The translations under genes were made by a program, and so were the position numbers. The notes beneath the pieces were generated by a model. It had not been told where the DNA came from and made no database searches. It worked only from the letters and a program-made list of their open reading frames with translations. From Pseudobacteriovorax antillogorgiicola (GTDB lineage Bacteria; Bdellovibrionota_B; Oligoflexia; Oligoflexales; Oligoflexaceae), in the NCBI RefSeq assembly GCF_900177345.1, contig NZ_FWZT01000011.1, forward strand, positions 155,650 through 219,649: a stretch of 64,000 bases of DNA, written 5' to 3'. Positions 1-10,270 of the stretch are shown one piece after another. The first letter of the stretch is position 1, and the number at the start of each line of letters is the position of its first letter.

Positions 1-2
1 TA

Positions 3-500
3 GGCCAACCAGAAGGTAGCATCCATGAGCTTTGCAATCGGTTGGTGGAAGGTGGACTCCTTGGAGTAACGAAAAATAGCTATAATAAGCCGGTATTTAC
101 AATCCAGAATCGAGGGTCCGTGGAGCGATTTGTGAATTTTATCAACGCCGTTCGGAAGCAAGACAATCGGATCAAGGCTTTTCCACAAGGTGTTGTTGAT
201 ATGGTTGAAGTTATGATTCGCATTACAAAAACTTCGGCCTACGAAGCCATGACTATACCATTCACTGAGCTAGAATCGGAAGGAATGAGTATGGCCTATC
301 GCACAGAGAATTGGGGTAAGGTGCAACATATTATTGAGGGTCTTGACGAAGCCGTTGCTGTGGTGCCGCTAGCAGAGGGCACGGTCGGCTACAAAGTCAA
401 CAAGAAAATCGCCCCTCGGTTGCTACAACACTGCAAGCTCCTTCGGGCCATCACGGAGACTAACGATAAGCGCAAGAAGCGCGGCAAAGCCGCTGCTTAG
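3..500 (+). CDS. 3' part of a protein of unknown function (5' end outside window)
   Basis: The reading frame is open from the left edge to the TAG at 498-500, and the codons before the first TTG/GTG triplets (GQPEGSIHELCNRL...) read smoothly into the rest. The gene therefore very probably starts upstream of the window. What is visible is a soluble protein of mixed alpha/beta composition with a Lys/Arg/Ala-rich tail (KRKKRGKAAA-like ending). No signal peptide, membrane segment or motif is recognisable. I do not recognise the family. It converges on the minus-strand kinase gene, with only about 20 bases between the stops. Confidence 0.6.
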   Translation, partial: GQPEGSIHELCNRLVEGGLLGVTKNSYNKPVFTIQNRGSVERFVNFINAVRKQDNRIKAFPQGVVDMVEVMIRITKTSAYEAMTIPFTELESEGMSMAYRTENWGKVQHIIEGLDEAVAVVPLAEGTVGYKVNKKIAPRLLQHCKLLRAITETNDKRKKRGKAAA

Positions 501-522
501 GTGCTTAGCCATGAGCCACTCA

Positions 523-2136
523 TCATTCATGCATAGGCAGCTCAATCACAAACCTTGTGTGAGGCGATGATTGATCCAAAAAAAGCTGACCACCATGATC
601 TTCAATCATCGATCGCGAAATACCTAGACCAAGACCCGTTCCTTCCCCCACCTCTTTCGTTGTAAAAAACGGGTCAAAGATTTTCTCCTCAATCTCCTTT
701 GGAACTCCAGAGCCGCTATCGATGACGGCCAGCTGAAACTTTTGGTTGTTAATCCGTGCTTGGATCTCAATCCACTTATCAGCTTGTTCTCGTGCGGCAT
801 GAAAGGCATTGTTCAATAGATTCATAAGAACTTGAGCTACTTGAACTCGTCGAAAATAAAATCTCTCGAAGAAGTCCTGGTTTTCACGATCGATACGGAT
901 CTCAACTCCATGACTATTAAACTTCTCGAACGAAACTCCAGAAATATCTTCGACCACTTGAATCATGGCTTGATACTCATAGCCTTCTCCATCTGAATTC
1001 CGTGAGATGATACGCAAGCCGTTAATAATCTGCGAAATACGTTTGCTGGTACGATCGATATTACCCAGGAGCTTGATGAAATGATCGGGCTCATAACGAT
1101 CCTTGTGAATGAGGCGCGTAAGCCGCGACGTATATCCAGTAATGATTGCCAACGGGTTGTTGATTTCATGGGCAATGCCACCAGCCATCTCTCCTAGGGA
1201 TGCCAAGCGAGCAGCAACAATCGCCTTGGCCTCCTTCTCTTTTACCTCCCGCTCTAACTTTTTCTGCTGGTTGCGATTCACCAAACTAATTATGGTGAAT
1301 TGATCGAAACCTTCTAGCTTTGCGGCATTAAGATGAACTGGTAAAGCCTTTTGTCCAGGCCGCGAGACATCGATATCTTGCCCATCCTCAGCTATCGATC
1401 GGGCGAGCTCAGAATTTTGGACTCCCAAAATCGCTGTAGCCGCTGCCCCCTGCAAAGTTTCCAAATCTACCCCCACAATGCGCTGGGCTTCGCGATTGCC
1501 TTGAACAATAAGACCATCCTGGTTCTCAATGATCACTCCAACGGGAAGTGAATCGATGATACCTCGAAACCAACGCTGGCTCTCATCCAAAGCGCTTCTT
1601 GCCTGTTCGTACTGCCACATGGTGAGATACCCGAACGAGGCAGAAACCAGCAGGGGCAAGCAGACTGAAAGATAACGATAAGTTTCGGCGAGAAGACCTG
1701 AGCCAAGGTCACTTCTGATTAAGTTCGGCGCTAGCTTTTCTATTAGAACTATGAAGCTGATGTATAGAACTGCGCCCAATACCGCTGCAAGTCCCCACCC
1801 CCGACCCAAGAGAAAGATTGCCAAAAGGCTGGCCGGAGCAAACCACAACATCACTGGTGAATGAGAGCCTCCGGTAAACCAAATATTATGAGCAACGGCA
1901 AACCACAATGACCATGTGGCGCAATGAGAGGCCACATAGTTCCTTCTTTTCCACCTCCAAACCCACGCCGACATAGCACATAGGTACGCGGTAAGGATTC
2001 CTGAAAAACCCCAAAGGGTTTCAAACATCAGGGTCATAAGAAGGTAAGGTGGCCCAGACACGGTGATAACTTTCAGAAATCGTTGCAGCAACAGATCTCT
2101 GATAGCTGCCTGTGGCTTTAGGTCTAAACTATCCAA
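523..2136 (-). CDS. Membrane-bound PAS sensor histidine kinase
   Basis: A transmitter of the two-component family. The first ~180 residues contain about six hydrophobic segments, so the sensor part is membrane-embedded. A PAS-like domain follows (about residues 190-300, beginning near [12 protein letters not shown]). The kinase core has an H box [11 protein letters not shown] with the phospho-acceptor His near residue 323, an N box [11 protein letters not shown]1 DSGSGVP, F box FFTTK and G2 GTGLGLG. All catalytic boxes are intact, so it should autophosphorylate. The H-box type (HEINNPL) is that of NtrB/AtoS-like kinases. No response regulator gene is adjacent. The next gene upstream on the same strand encodes an exported protein and ends about 20 bases before it, so the two may be co-transcribed. 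The ligand is unknown. Confidence 0.9.
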   Translation of the reverse strand: MDSLDLKPQAAIRDLLLQRFLKVITVSGPPYLLMTLMFETLWGFSGILTAYLCAMSAWVWRWKRRNYVASHCATWSLWFAVAHNIWFTGGSHSPVMLWFAPASLLAIFLLGRGWGLAAVLGAVLYISFIVLIEKLAPNLIRSDLGSGLLAETYRYLSVCLPLLVSASFGYLTMWQYEQARSALDESQRWFRGIIDSLPVGVIIENQDGLIVQGNREAQRIVGVDLETLQGAAATAILGVQNSELARSIAEDGQDIDVSRPGQKALPVHLNAAKLEGFDQFTIISLVNRNQQKKLEREVKEKEAKAIVAARLASLGEMAGGIAHEINNPLAIITGYTSRLTRLIHKDRYEPDHFIKLLGNIDRTSKRISQIINGLRIISRNSDGEGYEYQAMIQVVEDISGVSFEKFNSHGVEIRIDRENQDFFERFYFRRVQVAQVLMNLLNNAFHAAREQADKWIEIQARINNQKFQLAVIDSGSGVPKEIEEKIFDPFFTTKEVGEGTGLGLGISRSMIEDHGGQLFLDQSSPHTRFVIELPMHE

Positions 2137-2158
2137 ATTCGATGAGCCTTTCCTGTTC

Positions 2159-4777
2159 CTAGAGCTTCCCCAAAAAGTCGATCAGTATTCCTGGAGAACT
2201 GGACTTTTTTCCCTCATATCTTTTTTGTAGAACAGCTAGGATCGAAAGGCTAGCCAAGGAAAGACTCCGCTTCCCCACCACATCACCTCCGAAGGGCAAC
2301 TTGAAACCGACTCCAAAGTCCTCATAGATCTCATCAGACCCAAGTCCTTGCCCATAGTCATAAAAAAGACGCCAGCGACTATGTCTCGGCAAAAGGAATA
2401 AAGCTGACGGCAAGGGAATATATGCCGGGAAATCGATATCAACACTTGCTGTCCAAAGCCGCGGAACTTCAGTGAGGACTGGCTCATCGATCCTCATCCG
2501 TCCTTCGTCTAAGGTCTGCGGATTGAAGCGGACATAGCTAGGTGGGGTACCTCGCTCTTCTACAGCCCCCCAAAACCCCCTAAGTCCCAAACCAACAGAC
2601 TTGAGGCGACAGCCCCAGTTGCCAATCCCAAAACTCCTATGATAGGAAAACTCCTGTGCCGCAAAGGAGCGTTCGTAAATCCCGAAGACCTTGAAGTCAC
2701 AAGACGACCAGGATTGAGGGCTCACATTCAGGGATATAGCACTCGTACCGTGATTGGCTGCGCTATGGGCAATCTCTCCACGATAGCGAAAGCGCAAGCC
2801 CAAGGTTACATCTGTGGTACTTTTAAGAAGATTGGAGCGAGTCACGTTCCAATCCAAAATCCTCTGGCCCTTCATAGAGGCCCCAAAATCTTGAACTGCA
2901 CTCAGTGCTGTAAAAAGCGAGTACTCTGGTAAGTCTGTCAAAAACATTGCATTATAGCCTGTACGATTCTCACTCGGAACGTGGGCAAACAAGATCGTCA
3001 AGCCAGAATTCACATAGCGAAAGATCTGGCTACTCAGCATCAACGATAGCTCTTCCCCTGGTAGTTTGGAAGGAAAGGGAAACCACACCACCGTATAAGC
3101 ATCATCACGGATTGTGTCAGCATTCCCCGGAAAAAATACGACATCAGGCCATTCATTGTGGTTATTAAATCGATTGGAATCAAAAATCTCCCGCCCTGGA
3201 TTAATCTCGACGCGATCCACAGATCGCTCCCCATCAATTTTTACTTCAACTATCTTGTCTGTGGCCTCAGCTCGAATACTCTGCTTCTGGCCATCACCCC
3301 ACGTAACTTCAACATCGTAGGGTAAACGAAAGGCTGGGTTTTGGTCGACTTTCAGGACCAAGCGTCGCTCTCCTTGAGACTCGTTGATATCAACATTGTC
3401 AAGGTCGAAGTCTGGCCAGGCTGAGCTAGTCCACCACTTAGAAACTTCCTCAGCCAGTTTCTGCCTGATTGCTGAACCCTTGTGAAGAAATGTAATAAAT
3501 GTTCGCTGATCCACATTGCGGTCGCGGTAGGTTTCTGTAAACTCCTTGAGCGCAGCCATGAACGCTTCTCTATCTCGCCAATAGGCGTAGCGCAACGCAA
3601 GCAGGTGGCGAATATAATTGAAGTTATGCTGTTCAAAGTAGCTGATCCGCGTTTTAAGCACTTCGTCAGTAAGGGCGTTTTCAGGCTTCAAGATATTTAA
3701 GATGGAAGCAATTAAGTCTGCACTCTGTCGGTGATTAAACAAAACCCATGGGCGACCATCGTCTGAGTTGATGATATTATAGATTCTCTGATCAGCTTGC
3801 AGGAGTAGACTTGCTATAAAGTCAGCGGAGCCTCGAAAGAACCAACCGTCTTGAGGATTGGCTGGCTGAAGGGACGCCCCGAACCATTGCTGGCTAGTAT
3901 AAAACGCAAGTTGCCATAACCCCCAATTCAAAAGATCATTTTGAATCAAACGCATTCCAGCTTGTCGAGGCCGATTCATCGTGATCACACCGGGAATTGC
4001 CCCCTTTTCAAGCTCTTCTGTTTCCAAAAACAATAGCCTAGGAAATGGAAACTCTCCCAACATCCCCTGAGCCTGTCTCAAGAAACTCTGTAAATAAAAC
4101 TTAGCTCGGCTCATATACTTCGAGCGGTAAACAATGGTCACCGGAATCTTGTCAACAAAGAAATGTTCGACCTTATGATCGAGAGATAGGTTGAATGTCG
4201 CATTCCTGCCAGACATTCGAATTTCGTTTTGGTTATGAAAACCAGGTGTCGTCATCACCCAGCGCCTCGGATACAAAACTGAAAGTTTGAATTCGGCATT
4301 GGGAAAATCTAAACCTTGCCCCCCATCTTCAGCTGGACATGAACCGAGCTTCTGAGGATAAAATTGATGAAATAGAAATTGCTGTCGGGCTCGATCAGGC
4401 CACTGAGGAAGAATAAAGGAGAATTCGAAGCTTTCTTGGCCTCGATTCGGTAGCTTTAGAATCGGTCCTTGCCAAACCGCACCGGGATGCTGGGACAGTA
4501 ACTCCATTCGCCCCTGGGTTGGTTGAAAGCTTTTGTTTTTGTTCATGGAACGATTGATATTGCGGGATGGGTCCCAGAAATAGCTTGGGTCATTGTAGGC
4601 AAAGTAAAAGCAAACAAACTCTGACGAGTCTTGCCATCGAATCTTCGTTTGCCCCGCGATAGGCTCGGGAGAGCGTAAGGCACCCTCAGGCACCTGAACA
4701 CCGATTTGGTAATGAACACCCCCATAAGCGGGGTGCACCATGAGAAAGACTACAATAAAAAACAGCCTGCTGATCAT
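2159..4777 (-). CDS. Exported M1-peptidase-like protein lacking zinc ligands, with beta-rich C-terminal tail
   Basis: The chosen ATG gives an uncleaved signal (MISRLFFIVVFLMVHPAYG). The frame is open 48 bases further upstream to a TTG at 4825, which has an AGGGA-like site and is an alternative start. The middle resembles a gluzincin (M1 aminopeptidase) domain: a GAIPGVITM stretch matches the GxMEN region, and QQWFG matches HxWFG. The zinc site is gone, however. HExxH reads FYTSQ (about residues 292-296), and the third ligand, expected 19 residues after the second His, is Arg within WFFRGSADF (the family has WLNEGFA). The last ~200 residues are rich in alternating aromatic and polar strands with a hydrophobic end, consistent with an outer-membrane or beta-sheet domain. 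It is therefore probably a non-catalytic scaffold or binding protein. It lies 63 bases downstream of the acyltransferase gene, same strand. Confidence 0.65.
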   Translation of the reverse strand: MISRLFFIVVFLMVHPAYGGVHYQIGVQVPEGALRSPEPIAGQTKIRWQDSSEFVCFYFAYNDPSYFWDPSRNINRSMNKNKSFQPTQGRMELLSQHPGAVWQGPILKLPNRGQESFEFSFILPQWPDRARQQFLFHQFYPQKLGSCPAEDGGQGLDFPNAEFKLSVLYPRRWVMTTPGFHNQNEIRMSGRNATFNLSLDHKVEHFFVDKIPVTIVYRSKYMSRAKFYLQSFLRQAQGMLGEFPFPRLLFLETEELEKGAIPGVITMNRPRQAGMRLIQNDLLNWGLWQLAFYTSQQWFGASLQPANPQDGWFFRGSADFIASLLLQADQRIYNIINSDDGRPWVLFNHRQSADLIASILNILKPENALTDEVLKTRISYFEQHNFNYIRHLLALRYAYWRDREAFMAALKEFTETYRDRNVDQRTFITFLHKGSAIRQKLAEEVSKWWTSSAWPDFDLDNVDINESQGERRLVLKVDQNPAFRLPYDVEVTWGDGQKQSIRAEATDKIVEVKIDGERSVDRVEINPGREIFDSNRFNNHNEWPDVVFFPGNADTIRDDAYTVVWFPFPSKLPGEELSLMLSSQIFRYVNSGLTILFAHVPSENRTGYNAMFLTDLPEYSLFTALSAVQDFGASMKGQRILDWNVTRSNLLKSTTDVTLGLRFRYRGEIAHSAANHGTSAISLNVSPQSWSSCDFKVFGIYERSFAAQEFSYHRSFGIGNWGCRLKSVGLGLRGFWGAVEERGTPPSYVRFNPQTLDEGRMRIDEPVLTEVPRLWTASVDIDFPAYIPLPSALFLLPRHSRWRLFYDYGQGLGSDEIYEDFGVGFKLPFGGDVVGKRSLSLASLSILAVLQKRYEGKKSSSPGILIDFLGKL

Positions 4778-4840
4778 TGGGCTGGAAGTCAAACACCACC
4801 TGTTAATAGCCCTGCCTCCACCCAACTTTTTTCCCTGAAT

Positions 4841-5551
4841 CTAGTAGATACGAAACCGTGCCATCTGCCGCTCAATTCTATGAAGAGCTTGGGATACCTG
4901 GATCTTGGTCTGTTCAAACTCACTGGCCTCACAGTTCTCTTTGATGACAATTGGCTGCCCATACATCACCCGAACCTTCGCGAAAGGCTTGGGAATGCGC
5001 AAGCGATCCCAAGTTTTTAGTTCCCAATAGCGATCGGCCACCGCTGCAACAGGTAAAATGGGAATCGCTTTGGTACTTGCTATAGCCACAACGCCAGCCT
5101 TTACCTCATGACGGGGTCCCTCTGGACCATCTACCGTCATCGCTACTTTGATTCCACTAGGAATCTTCGCATAAATCTCTCGCAGAGCAACCCGTCCACC
5201 ACGAGCAGGTTCACCACGAATAGAATCATAACCAAAAAACGACAAAACCTTTACAATGATTTCACCTGGGAGATCAGAGCTTACCATCGCCTTAAAGTCA
5301 AGATTTTGATGGGCGATGAGACTTGCAACAGCATTTTGATGCCAAAGGGCTGGAGCGTATGATCCCGATGAGTGAGCTTGTTCGGCACTTTGCCTATGAT
5401 CCATTCTGAAATATTGATAGCGAAGAGTCCAGTGCAAGAGTCTCAGTGCCACGCTAAGCCCAAGAGCTGTCAGCACTATTTTAAGTTTCGTCAGGAAACT
5501 CAGCTTTTCCAAGTTGAGTGGCTTCTGAGACGCGGGCAAGTAGGTATTCAT
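4841..5551 (-). CDS. DUF374 / lysophospholipid acyltransferase-like protein
   Basis: A 236-residue protein with one N-terminal hydrophobic segment (about residues 23-43), then a soluble acyltransferase-like domain. The line WHQNAVASLIAH (family ALWHG-type catalytic His region), SIRGEPARGG and TVDGPEGPRHEVKAG are the typical DUF374 signatures, a family related to lysophospholipid and lipid A acyltransferases. In other bacteria, members are linked to envelope lipid modification, and that is the likely role here. The exact acyl acceptor cannot be read from sequence. It is followed on the same strand by the degenerate M1-like exported protein. Confidence 0.8.
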   Translation of the reverse strand: MNTYLPASQKPLNLEKLSFLTKLKIVLTALGLSVALRLLHWTLRYQYFRMDHRQSAEQAHSSGSYAPALWHQNAVASLIAHQNLDFKAMVSSDLPGEIIVKVLSFFGYDSIRGEPARGGRVALREIYAKIPSGIKVAMTVDGPEGPRHEVKAGVVAIASTKAIPILPVAAVADRYWELKTWDRLRIPKPFAKVRVMYGQPIVIKENCEASEFEQTKIQVSQALHRIERQMARFRIY

Positions 5552-5614
5552 GGTATTTCCTTACTATCTGCTATTTAATAGAAGCTACGATAGCAGAGCA
5601 TACGCAAAAATCAA

Positions 5615-8038
5615 TTACCGGCTCACAAAGCGAGAAATCGCATTGATAAGTTTTTGCTTCTTGATGGGTTTGACAAGGTAGGAGTCACAGCCAGCTTGTA
5701 TGGCATTATCAATATCATCCTGGAGAACTGACGAGGTGAAGGCAATCACATGTGCTCTCGGGCGTTCTTGTTCTCGCTCGATGGTCCGTAGATTGATGGT
5801 CGTTTCAATCCCGCCCATGACCGGCATGTTTAAATCCATCAAAATAACATCGAACACCTTGTCCTGAAGGATTTTTAGAGCCTCACGTCCATCGGACGCA
5901 AAGCTAAGTTCCCAATTTTGATTTTTCAAAAATATCTTGATTAGATTATGATTATCTTCGGAGTCATCTACGCACAAAACTGATATCGGTTGATCATCCT
6001 TCGCTATAGCGTCTTTTTGAAGCCCCTTCTTAGCAGCGAGGAGTTGTATGCGAAAGCTTGTACCCTGACCGACCTGACTTTCTACCGAAATGTTACCTCG
6101 ATTCATCATCACAAACTCTTTGCACAAGCCCAGTCCCAAGCCAGTTCCCCGCTCGTTACTGGTTCCTTTTTCGGTAAAGTAGATCTCCCGATCGAAGAGC
6201 TTTCTAATATTTTCTTCTTTGATACCAATGCCATTGTCTCGCACTAGTACCTCAACGTTTTTGTCGCGGGATAGGAGCTCGATTTCGACTCGGCCATGAT
6301 CCGAAGTGGTGAACTTGATAGAGTTGGATACGATATTGCGTAAAACCGTCGAGATCATATTGCGATCAGCCTCGACCCAAACCGGCTCTTTAATGTTTGA
6401 GACAAGCTTCACGCTTTTGACCTTGGCGTTGACTTTCATTAGATCGAAGACTTCCAACACCACTTCCCGCAGGTCGAACGCCTCCCACTTGACTCGAATA
6501 CCCCCACTCTGAATGATTGCCCACTGTAGAAGGTTTTCCAGTAGACCGTGTGCCTCTTCCGAGGAAACCGAGATTTTGTTCACCATTTCCCTGAGCTGGT
6601 CTTGGCCTAGGGAGTCGAAGCTGTCTTCAATTATCCCGGAATAGCCTTTGAGAGCCATGAATGGACTTTTTAAGTCGTGAGCGATAATCGAAAAGAAGCG
6701 ATCTTTTGTGGCGTTGGTTCGCTCCAGTTCCTTATTAGCCTGAGCATACTTTTCGATGACGTTCTTGAGATCCGAAGTGCGCTCTTCAACGAGACCTTCC
6801 AAATCCTTTACCAGCTCACGCAGCCGGAAAGCCATCTGGTTCAGGGAACGCCCCAGATCGCCGATCTCGTCGTCACGATCGATTGCTATATCATGCTCCC
6901 AATCACCCTTGCCGATTCGTTGAGCCGATTCGTTGAGCTTCTTGATCGGTCGGGATATCCAATAAGAAACCATCAGGCCCGTGGCAAACATCACAAGGAT
7001 CACCACAGTAGAACCCATCATGGCCTGGCTCAAAGCACTCCATACATGCTCTAAATAGGCTTCTTCACGGAGCACCGAAAACAAGTAGTAAGGCTCCTGC
7101 GACCCAGCAGTAGCAATCGGCGTAAGGTTCGCAAAAAGAGGGCCATTCTCTCCTATCACTGTATGACTTAATGGCTTCGATACTTGGCTCAATAATCCAA
7201 ACTGATCATTAAACTCCTGCATCACACAACGAATCCGGCAGTCAGGAAAGCTATACCCTGAAATGAGAGCCTTGGGTTCCGACGGTGTGTAAAGACCCTG
7301 ACGATACATTGAAGAGACCAAGACCTTGCCTTCAGAATCGACAAGAAACGAGTCGAGACCTGATTCGGCTGCTTCAGTCCATAGGATGTCAGCAACCCAG
7401 GCCCAGGATGTCTCAACACTGACCACCACGCTCTTGCCGGCGACTGAAATCGTTCGACTCTTGAGCTGGCTGGGGTAACTTCGCCAAGGTAGCTTGGAAA
7501 CCTGGTAAACTTCAGGATGATCACGAAACTCGCTCAAGCTACCCGTCTCTAAAAGCAGAACAGACTCCCGATCCCCTACCCCCATGCCGAGGCCTTGAGG
7601 GTGTGGATAAAGTTCGCTTAATTCAGCGTCCCCAATCTGACGAATGCTAGCCCATAGCTGATTGCCGTTGGCGTATAAGTAGATTCCTTGAAGTTCACCA
7701 TGAGATTTCAGCAGACCATGCAGATAGCCGAGCAAGTTATCTTGACTAGCTTTAGAAAGGCTTTTCGGTCCATTGCTTTCTAGGATCTTTAACACTTGAC
7801 TGGCTTGGCTTTGGAAGGCTTCAATCCGTTGGCTATTTTTAGCAGCCGCCACAGTGGTGACATCACGGGCCATCTGCTCAATCACCAGCCTTAACGAAGA
7901 TAGGGCAATCGATGCAATTAGCAAGAATGAGAGGAAGCCAACAATCACGAAGGGACTGGTGACAAGGTAGGTTAATTTTCGGAACTTAAGTACCTTCACA
8001 GATGTCCGACTTTCCATGAGTAATCCAGAAATAGACAT
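5615..8038 (-). CDS. Hybrid sensor histidine kinase (Cache-like sensor, HAMP, HisKA, HATPase, REC)
   Basis: An 807-residue hybrid kinase. A membrane segment at about residues 30-52 and another at about 335-360 enclose a ~280-residue extracytoplasmic Cache-like sensor. A HAMP linker follows (SRPIKKLNESAQRIGKGDW) with a coiled-coil stretch, then HisKA with IIAHDLKSP (His near 454). The HATPase has NIVSNSIKFT, DNGIGI and GTGLGLGL. The C-terminal receiver domain has acidic residues in CVDDSEDN, a phospho-acceptor Asp near 735 in ILMDLNMP and the Lys of YLVKPIKK. The HPt gene 175 bases upstream on the same strand is the obvious phosphorelay partner. The start may be the ATG used here or an ATG seven codons later; no clear ribosome site decides. 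Confidence 0.92.
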   Translation of the reverse strand: MSISGLLMESRTSVKVLKFRKLTYLVTSPFVIVGFLSFLLIASIALSSLRLVIEQMARDVTTVAAAKNSQRIEAFQSQASQVLKILESNGPKSLSKASQDNLLGYLHGLLKSHGELQGIYLYANGNQLWASIRQIGDAELSELYPHPQGLGMGVGDRESVLLLETGSLSEFRDHPEVYQVSKLPWRSYPSQLKSRTISVAGKSVVVSVETSWAWVADILWTEAAESGLDSFLVDSEGKVLVSSMYRQGLYTPSEPKALISGYSFPDCRIRCVMQEFNDQFGLLSQVSKPLSHTVIGENGPLFANLTPIATAGSQEPYYLFSVLREEAYLEHVWSALSQAMMGSTVVILVMFATGLMVSYWISRPIKKLNESAQRIGKGDWEHDIAIDRDDEIGDLGRSLNQMAFRLRELVKDLEGLVEERTSDLKNVIEKYAQANKELERTNATKDRFFSIIAHDLKSPFMALKGYSGIIEDSFDSLGQDQLREMVNKISVSSEEAHGLLENLLQWAIIQSGGIRVKWEAFDLREVVLEVFDLMKVNAKVKSVKLVSNIKEPVWVEADRNMISTVLRNIVSNSIKFTTSDHGRVEIELLSRDKNVEVLVRDNGIGIKEENIRKLFDREIYFTEKGTSNERGTGLGLGLCKEFVMMNRGNISVESQVGQGTSFRIQLLAAKKGLQKDAIAKDDQPISVLCVDDSEDNHNLIKIFLKNQNWELSFASDGREALKILQDKVFDVILMDLNMPVMGGIETTINLRTIEREQERPRAHVIAFTSSVLQDDIDNAIQAGCDSYLVKPIKKQKLINAISRFVSR

Positions 8039-8213
8039 CTGGTCCGCAGACGAGACATCTGTCCTTCGCTACTTCGGACTTCTAACGAAAATTGGGCCGG
8101 AATATGCTGCCCAGTCATGGGAGTAAACCAGACATTGTTTCGAGCAAAGTTAGAACCGGTGTTTTGGTGGAGGACGGCGGGCTTGAATCGCAAGCCCTCG
8201 CTAATCGGTGGGG

Positions 8214-8504
8214 CTAAACAAACTTTAATTCAAGCCCTTTGATATAGTCCTTCATCTGAACAACTAATTTCTGACATTCATCGAGCTTCTTATCTGCGGC
8301 AGAGGATTCCAGATCCTTAGCAAACTTACCGAGATCCTGTAAACCATAGCCAGCAGCATTACCAGCTACCTTGTGGCCGATTTGCTTGAGAACGTCGAAA
8401 TCCTTCCGCTCAAGCGAAATCTCTAGATTCATCAGGTCCTCCTGCCGGTTGCGAATATAAACCGGAAAAACATCTTCCAATTCCTTGTCTACTTCTATGA
8501 GCAT
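8214..8504 (-). CDS. Histidine phosphotransfer (HPt) domain protein
   Basis: A 96-residue all-helical protein matching the HPt fold. The sequence around His44 (IGHKVAGNAAGYGL) fits the HKxxGxxxxxG pattern of phospho-accepting HPt domains. It has no signal peptide or other domain. Its place just upstream of the hybrid kinase on the same strand suggests that it takes phosphate from that kinase's receiver domain and passes it to an unlinked response regulator. This is inference from arrangement. Confidence 0.85.
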   Translation of the reverse strand: MLIEVDKELEDVFPVYIRNRQEDLMNLEISLERKDFDVLKQIGHKVAGNAAGYGLQDLGKFAKDLESSAADKKLDECQKLVVQMKDYIKGLELKFV

Positions 8505-8853
8505 GGCTCCCTCTTAACAAAAGATTGGTTCGAAATGAGTCATCATTACCTAGTGCCCCGTGTCCCCTGTGACACTCTGAGGATGCTTCGCCCTCGCCAG
8601 TTCACCGGCCACGGCATACAAGTATTCGATGGAACAAGTGTGTAATGACGACAAGACGATTGCTGACTACAAACCTATTATACTCCAATATGCCATAGCG
8701 TCCTATAGCTATGCTTATTTTACCTAGTCACCCGAAGAGATTCGGATCTTTAGAGCAAATATACGACAGGTCTAGCTTTGACAAGACTTCGTAACCGTTA
8801 TTTCAAAGACTTAGGGTGGGATGGATAAATTTTGGGTAAGATGCCGTCTCTGA
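8505..8853. other. Intergenic region between divergent HPt and tig genes
   Basis: No convincing reading frame is seen here. The stretch separates the divergent HPt and trigger factor genes and presumably contains the leftward promoter for HPt and the upstream activator region for tig. No RNA gene was recognised. Confidence 0.4.
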
Positions 8854-8881
8854 TTGACAAAACTACCAAAGCTTTTATAAT
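8854..8881 (+). promoter_or_regulatory. Consensus sigma-70 promoter of tig
   Basis: TTGACA at 8854-8859 and TATAAT at 8876-8881 are both perfect consensus hexamers separated by 16 bases. The element lies about 56 bases upstream of the tig ATG. A strong constitutive promoter fits an abundant ribosome-associated chaperone. Confidence 0.8.
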
Positions 8882-8936
8882 TTGCGGACTTTTCTAAGGG
8901 ACCTTTGCGTCCTCGTTTATCGGTTTGGGAGTATTC

Positions 8937-10226
8937 ATGAAAGCATTAGTAGAAGAAGTGAACAGCGTTCAAAAACGCATCAAAGTAGAACTATCCCAAG
9001 AAGACGTAAAGAACGCATTCGATAGCGTATATAAAAGATTGAAGCAGAAAGCACGTATCAAAGGCTTTCGCCCTGGTAAGGCTCCCCTAGGCGTCATCAA
9101 GAAATTCTACGGTAACTCCGTCGCTATGGATGTTGCCGATCAACTGGTCAAAAGCCATCTTTTCTCGGCGATCCAAGATCAAAGTATCCAGCCCATCGCA
9201 GCCCCTGTGCTAGAGACTATGGAGCTTCCAGCTGAAGATAAGCCATACTCGTTCTCAGCGCTGGTTGACATTCTTCCGGCAATTGAAATCGAAGGCTACA
9301 AGGGCCTCGAACTCAGCTATGACGCCATCGAAGTCGGCGAATCAGCATTGAACCAGGAACTTGAAGTTCTTCAAAGACGTCAGGGCAAAACCAAAGAAGT
9401 CGAAGGCGACGATGTTGCCGCTGCCGACGGGCACTTGGTCACTCTGAGCCAGACTGCAACTCTTGACGGCAACGACTTCCCTCCGTTCTCTTTTGAGAAA
9501 GTTCCCGTGGAACTAGGAAAAAACAACTTACTTGAGGAAATCGAAACTCAAGTTGTGGGCTTAAAAGTCGGCGAAGGCAAAACTTTCGATGTGAAGATTC
9601 CAGAATCCTTCCAAGACGAGTCTTTGGTAGGTAAAACGGTTTCATGCACAACAACAGTCGAAGCTATTCAAGAGATGATTATCCCTGAGCTTAACGATGA
9701 TCTTGCGAAAGACCTTGGTCTCGAAGATTTCGAGACCCTTAAAAAGAACATCAGCGATAGTCTGCAAAAGCAAGCTGAGCAAGGCAAGCGCAATCAGCTT
9801 GAGGGCAGCATCCTGGAGCAGCTTTCAGAGAAAAACGACTTTGACGTACCACCAAGCATGGTTGATCAAGTGATCGACAGCATGTTTGAGGAAATGCAAT
9901 TTCCTTCGGAAGAAGCGAAAACGGCTGCGAAAAATGACCCTGAAAAGCGTAAGGAACTTCGTGAGCCGGCCAAACAACGCACTAAGAACACTCTGATTCT
10001 TTCTGAGATTATCAAGGCGGAAAGCATCGAAGTGAGCGACGAAGATCTCGACCAGCATGTTCGTGAGTTGGTAAGCTCACCAGGTGCTGCTGAGCAACCT
10101 GATGACAACCTGATCGAAAGCATCAAGAAATCCATGGGCAACCAAGCCCGCGAGAGCTTACTTTTTAAGAAGGCTATTGACCTTGTGCTTGAAAATGCTA
10201 GCGTGACTGAAAATAAGGCGAAGTAA
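8937..10226 (+). CDS. tig: Trigger factor
   Basis: Ribosome-associated peptidyl-prolyl isomerase and chaperone for nascent chains. The N-terminal ribosome-binding domain has the GFRPGKAP signature loop (near residue 40), followed by a FKBP-like middle domain (about 150-230) and a helical C-terminal domain. At about 429 residues the length is normal for the family. The ATG at 8937 is preceded by GGGAG five bases away and is preferred over an in-frame TTG four codons upstream. It is followed by clpP, clpX and lon on the same strand, the conserved tig-clp-lon order of many bacteria. An intrinsic terminator separates it from clpP. Confidence 0.97.
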   Translation: MKALVEEVNSVQKRIKVELSQEDVKNAFDSVYKRLKQKARIKGFRPGKAPLGVIKKFYGNSVAMDVADQLVKSHLFSAIQDQSIQPIAAPVLETMELPAEDKPYSFSALVDILPAIEIEGYKGLELSYDAIEVGESALNQELEVLQRRQGKTKEVEGDDVAAADGHLVTLSQTATLDGNDFPPFSFEKVPVELGKNNLLEEIETQVVGLKVGEGKTFDVKIPESFQDESLVGKTVSCTTTVEAIQEMIIPELNDDLAKDLGLEDFETLKKNISDSLQKQAEQGKRNQLEGSILEQLSEKNDFDVPPSMVDQVIDSMFEEMQFPSEEAKTAAKNDPEKRKELREPAKQRTKNTLILSEIIKAESIEVSDEDLDQHVRELVSSPGAAEQPDDNLIESIKKSMGNQARESLLFKKAIDLVLENASVTENKAK

Positions 10227-10270
10227 CCCTTAGAAAAAATTTCTCTACTAGCCACAAATTTTGGTTAGTA

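Noticed and set aside
9866..10255. Minus-strand frames inside tig
   Set aside because: Low-complexity shadows of the confidently identified trigger factor gene.
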